Positions 59,914-64,000 of a stretch of DNA of 64,000 nt are shown here, in pieces. The DNA is from Maea johnstoni. Lineage: Eukaryota; Annelida; Polychaeta; Spionida; Magelonidae. The notes under the pieces were generated by a model. The model did not search any database, was not told where the DNA came from, and saw only the letters and a list, made by a program, of their open reading frames with translations. Position numbers and translations under genes: made by a program. How positions within the stretch are numbered: position 1 is the stretch's first letter; the number at the start of each line of letters is the position of its first letter. The stretch covers positions 25,317,675 to 25,381,674 of the forward strand of contig OZ012694.1 of NCBI GenBank assembly GCA_963942565.1. The letters are read 5' to 3'.

Positions 59914-60432
59914 TTAACCCTTCTAATGCTGAGGCTACTTTTGTCCAAAGCACAAGGACGCAAAGATTTTTGAAAATCACCTAAACCTTGTCATGTTGAA
60001 ATTCATAGGATAGTGCCCGCACAGTTAAAGTATACATTGATCTTCCCTGATCTTCAAATCATACATTGATCTGGCCCTCAGTATACAACATCATTATGGT
60101 ACCCCAGCCCTCGGGTCACAGGGTTACAAAATTGCTTTACATATTGTTAATTTAAGTACTCTGTTTTAAAAGGGTTAAAGGACCTGAGCAACAATCTGAT
60201 TGGCAGCTGAATCGTACCACCTGCAGGAGTTGTGTACATGACAATCGTCGCACGCCGCAGCCCGTAGCCATCAGAGTATTGGCACTGGCTATTGCATCAT
60301 CCTGCTCTAACACAATTAGGCCTGCAGCACCCCAAAACAATGAAAACCAACATGACAGGGTTGAGTTGGTTTTCAAAAACCTTTGTATCCGTGTGTTTTG
60401 GACAAAAGTAGCCTTAGTATTGGAAGAGTTAA
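59914..60432. mobile_element. Inverted pair of MITE family 1 halves
   Basis: 59914-60012 is the left half of family 1, and 60344-60432 is the same half inverted (TGACAGGG to GGAAGAGTTAA). The 330 bp between them is not family sequence. It forms a foldback-like composite. Confidence 0.7.
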
Positions 60433-60874
60433 CGGGATATGAAATACATAAATATATAAATAAATAAATATATGAACAGGGGCGAGAGGTTGTTGAACCA
60501 ACAGAAAGAACAAGTATTAATCAAATGTTTCTCACAATATTGCTTTGTTATGAGGGTTTTTTGATTGAAGTCAGACCATGTGCCACCTAAGGCAATATTT
60601 CTCTACAACCATGTGTTCTCCTTAACACTGTATTTCTCTCAAAATATTTTTATAATCATTTTTTTTTGGGGCGGGGGCTCTGATTTGGAAATGAAAATAG
60701 AATAACAAAACATTTGTAGTAATATAGCTGTCGGAGAAATATTTCTCTTACATTAATATCTCAGAAAATGCTTTAATTCTGAAAAATATCACAAAAAAGG
60801 CTTTTTGTGGCGTTTATAAACTGTTCTTCCACCAGAAGGTTGCTTGCACAGATTGAATATGGGCTTGAAATGAT

Positions 60875-61485
60875 TAACTCTCAAACGCCCACAGCAACCA
60901 TGAGCACCCTTACAATTTTGTAAAAATCTTTCTGGAGAAAGCATAGATGGGAGAATTTTTGAAGGAGAAACATAGCGTAAATAAAGTTTATTGTCCAAAC
61001 CAGATAATATATAATCGTGCAAACAAATATATAGATAAAATTCTGGCCCGCAATTCAGCTTATATTGGACCAAATCCATGTGGTACAATGCAAATTTCAT
61101 GTAATAATAGGGCTTGTTAATACAAGCCAGAGCATTGGCAAACCCCTTGGACAACAGTTAATTTGTCAGGGGGTGGACAGACATGAAGATGTATTTAAAG
61201 GGTATAAAGGGTATTAAGGGTATAAACTATTACTTTAAACTTTAGATAAATAAAAAAACAAGTGGATAAGAAACCAGTCGGTCAACAAGCTGAACAAGCT
61301 AGCCTTAACCAATAGCCCAAAAGTCGTAGTCTGTGCATGCTCAAATGTCATGTCCAGCCCTTCACTATAGCGCATAAAGTAATTGGTCTCTCACTACATA
61401 TCCATTCTTTTCTTCATCTAAGTTTTAAATGTTCAGTTATTGGATTCCAAAGTTTATTTTCCGCTGAGCTATGAATTGGCACTTT
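60875..61485. other. No gene seen; family 2 fragment
   Basis: 60885-60975 resembles degraded family 2 MITE sequence (TTTTTGAAGGAGAAACAT). The rest is unremarkable. Confidence 0.4.
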
Positions 61486-61495
61486 CCTTCTCATC

Positions 61496-62690
61496 TCTGC
61501 TGTAGGTGTGGCACTTAGTGACCAATCACAACTGGCCATCAGGAACACGCCCGCTCCTCCGTGGGTCTACCTGCACAAGATGAGTACTCAGGGTAACTTC
61601 ATATGGTATGTGTGCTACAAAATGAACACACATGGGGCGGAAACAGGATTCGAGAAGGGGGGAGGGGGGGGTTCAATTTAGTTCCGAACAGCGCCACTGG
61701 TGGCGCCACTAATGATGATTTCTGAAAACACCAACAGGGGTCAACTGCAGAAAACTAAAAAGTTAAACAAGGGGTTTCATTAGAGATACAACTAAGTGTG
61801 TAAATGACTAAGAAATTTTGAATGAATTCCCATATTTCAAATCAGTTGCAAAATCAAATCCGGGGGTGGCGGGTTCAATTTGAGACGGACCCTTTGACTT
61901 GTGATATGACTAAACACCAGAATACCTAACCGCATTTCAGCTTAGAAAACCTCAAGTATGTTAGGTGAGGGGGGGGGGGGGGGGTTTGACTTATTCAAAG
62001 GCTTTGGAGGAATCATATAATCCAGAAGTTTGAGAAGTCGACGAACCCCCCCCCCCCCCCCCCCCCCCCTCACCTCACAAGTTTGAGGTTTTCTATGCTG
62101 AAATGTGGTTAGGTATTATTCTAAGGCTTCAGAGGTCGGGAGGAATCAAATAATCTCAGGCTAAAAGTTTGAGAAGTCGACGAACCCCCCATCTAAAAAA
62201 AGAATTTCTGAGAAAGGTTTTCTGAGCTGAAATGACACCATCTGTATCCGTCCATTAACAGCAGATAATCCCCTCAAACGGGATGTTCATCCACTTAGGG
62301 GCATTCCTGCCGGACACCAATCACCTTGTTGCCTTCTCAAGGCCCAGCGAAACAAAGGAAGGAAACAATTGCAATTGGAACTGGGAAAGGCTAGAAAAAC
62401 AATTAGTTCTGATTTTTGTCCACAGGTGGCGTAGTGGTGAAAAGTGAACCACCAGCCAGGGGGGGTTCGGACGAACCCCTCGAACCCCCCCTGGATCCGC
62501 CTCTGAACACATAACCCTGATAGCTGACCTCAATAACCACTATGATCTCTGCTGTAGGTGTGGCACGTGTTGACCAATCACAACTGGCCATCATGAACAC
62601 ATCCACTCTTCCGTGGGTCTACCTGCACAAGATGAGTACTCAGGGTACCTTAATGTGGTATGTGTGCTACATGACGAACACACAACCCTG
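61496..62690 (+). repeat. Two direct repeats of about 150 bp, about 1.05 kb apart
   Basis: 61496-61640 and 62548-62690 share CTCTGCTGTAGGTGTGGCAC, GACCAATCACAACTGGCCATC and GGGTCTACCTGCACAAGATG. The unique DNA between includes the poly-G/poly-C foldback. It looks like a local segmental duplication or terminal repeats of an unknown element. Confidence 0.85.
61921..62110. repeat. Foldback with G-run and C-run in opposing arms
   Basis: AATACCTAACCGCATTTCAG and CAAGT..GTGAGG plus a 16-nt G run (61969-61984) pair with a 24-nt C run (62046-62069) plus CTGAAATGTGGTTAGGTATT. Part of the loop (AGTTTGAGAAGTCGACGAAC) is repeated directly at 62165-62190. Confidence 0.85.
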
Positions 62691-62712
62691 AAAACTGACC
62701 TCAATAAAGACC

Positions 62713-63062
62713 AGGGCATGGCATTAACTTTTGCAGCAACTTGCCCAGTATAACAAGTGAGATTCAACTTTCACTTGCCCTAAAACAACTTTCACATGCC
62801 CTTGAAAAATTGTATGTTTTATGTTTCATTTAAAACAAAATAGAACATGGTGCTGGTATGTGAAAGTATGTTTATAGGCTATAGGACAAGCTTGGATGCC
62901 AGACCACAAAACTTGCACACATTCTAAAAAGTAAACCCAAAATATATACAGCGTACTTGCTCAGTGGTGCCAGCAAGATACAGTTTTCACTTTCCCTTCA
63001 GCTATAATTTACAAATTCTACTTGCCTGGGGCCACAGGGCAAGCATCAATGTCTAGCCCTGA
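62713..63062. mobile_element. CAGGG-ended MITE (family 3)
   Basis: Ends CAGGGCATGGCATTAACTTT and AATGTCTAGCCCTG, with the CTTGCCC words of the family in the body. Flanking duplication not clear. Confidence 0.55.
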
Positions 63063-63174
63063 AGAAGATACTTCAGTTTAGCTCTGAAGATTGCCCGTTT
63101 GACCAAACAAAGTGAGTGTACTAATACTACATGAGGAACAAACCTCTCACAAAGCACTATATGCACAGGGTAAA

Positions 63175-63554
63175 CAGGGCTCAACAGTACCCAGCCAACA
63201 CAGGTAGTCAGGCTGGGCAAGTTCGACCCAAGATCAGATAGTGCCTACCTTGAAATAGAGACAATAAAAAAAATTCTTATTACTTTAAACTTTAAGTTTG
63301 ATGTTATTTAAGTATATTTTTCTCGCCCATTTTATTTCCATCTTTATCCTTCATGACTTTTCAAGGTGGCTGTTAACTATTGTTATTCAAAAGATCCTGT
63401 AATGAAATCAATGACTACACCTCTCAATTTCCATTCTAATGTTAATAGATAGTCAAGCTGGGGAAGTTGAGGGCTTGTTCAGCTTGCCCGCAATGCTGTT
63501 TTTCCGTGATTAGATAGTTTTGACAATTGGGCTATCTGTTATGTCGAGCCCCGA
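63175..63554. mobile_element. CAGGG-ended MITE (family 3) with GTAAA flanks
   Basis: Starts CAGGGCTCAACAG, ends ATGTCGAGCCCCGA. GTAAA occurs on both sides (63170-63174 and 63555-63559), again a 5-bp duplication as at 29.4 kb. Confidence 0.6.
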
Positions 63555-64000
63555 GTAAATGTCGTGTTTAGAGTTGAATAACAGCCAACTTAAGACTTAC
63601 AATAATCTCTGGCATTGTAAGACAAGGTTGCTAAATTAAAGAAATATGACATTGTGCCAAAAATAGCTTAGCCATATTGGGATTATCTTGAGGTAAGCCT
63701 TATTATCATAGCCACTCCTTCTACTTTAGATAATTGAAATAAGCTCCTATTCTTCCCTTTTACTTCATAGTTAAAGCTGTATAAGATCTCTAATGCATAA
63801 TGGTACATGTTAGGGATTGTCCGATTGATCGGACATGCCGATTAATCGCTCGTTCAACCTCTGATTTTGATGATCGATTGAAATTTTATAAGATCGATTA
63901 TTTTTAAAGTTTTTTGAAAAAATAAACTGTATCTAGAAACAGCCTATTGTTTAAGTGAGAGACTCCACTTAAGCCTGCAAAATCTTAATTGATATGAAGC

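Overview
This is a repeat-rich, AT-rich window from an animal nuclear genome. Introns are long and GT-AG, exons are short, microsatellites and MITEs are everywhere, and there are no operons. The only clearly recognisable gene is a single-domain (about 50 kDa) hexokinase on the minus strand. Its exon layout matches vertebrate glucokinase/hexokinase closely: exon 2 is 163 bp and exon 8 is 156 bp in both, and two vertebrate exon pairs are fused here. The source is most likely a non-vertebrate bilaterian; the phylum cannot be fixed from this sequence.

The hexokinase runs from right to left. Its exons are 45290-45128, 42836-42697, 29232-29017, 23473-23181, 22799-22644, 21634-21495 and 20544-20408, followed by one of two alternative 3'-terminal exons (16018-15884 or 11564-11427). 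All junctions are phase-compatible. With the distal terminal exon the listed exons give 1383 nt (460 codons plus stop), and a short first exon is still missing. The glucose- and ATP-site motifs are intact: [45 protein letters not shown] and DGSGKGAA.

Two features of this gene stand out. First, it has two in-phase terminal exons for the C-terminal ATP-site strand. They share 15 of the first 21 residues and then end in unrelated tails. Second, at five internal exons the exon edge has been copied into the neighbouring intron: four 105-bp copies at exon 2, five 55/56-bp copies at exon 9a, two diverged copies upstream of exon 9b, one copy upstream of exon 8, and one copy downstream of exon 3. Several copies keep the splice acceptor. 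One copy at exon 9a would add 37 residues with the frame kept open.

Downstream of the gene (9.7-10.5 kb) lies an array, partly of exact 58-bp period, carrying about 15 CTCF-like CCACYAGGYGGC cores in one orientation. Another such core sits 3 bp past the distal stop codon. Four 14-bp X-box (RFX-type) palindromes lie in the introns and upstream region. Further left, 5229-5042 looks like one exon of an unidentified minus-strand gene.

The rest is mobile or simple DNA. There are two TTAA-flanked MITE families in about 20 copies, a 1268-bp Kolobok-like DNA transposon with a THAP-domain relic and TTAA target duplication, and a 1946-bp TTA-flanked Harbinger-like element. There is also a CAGGG-ended MITE family, a 576-bp foldback, several minisatellites, long AT/CT/GT microsatellites and at least a dozen 14-27-nt G or C runs. 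I saw no retroviral or LTR element, no tRNA or rRNA gene and no CRISPR array.
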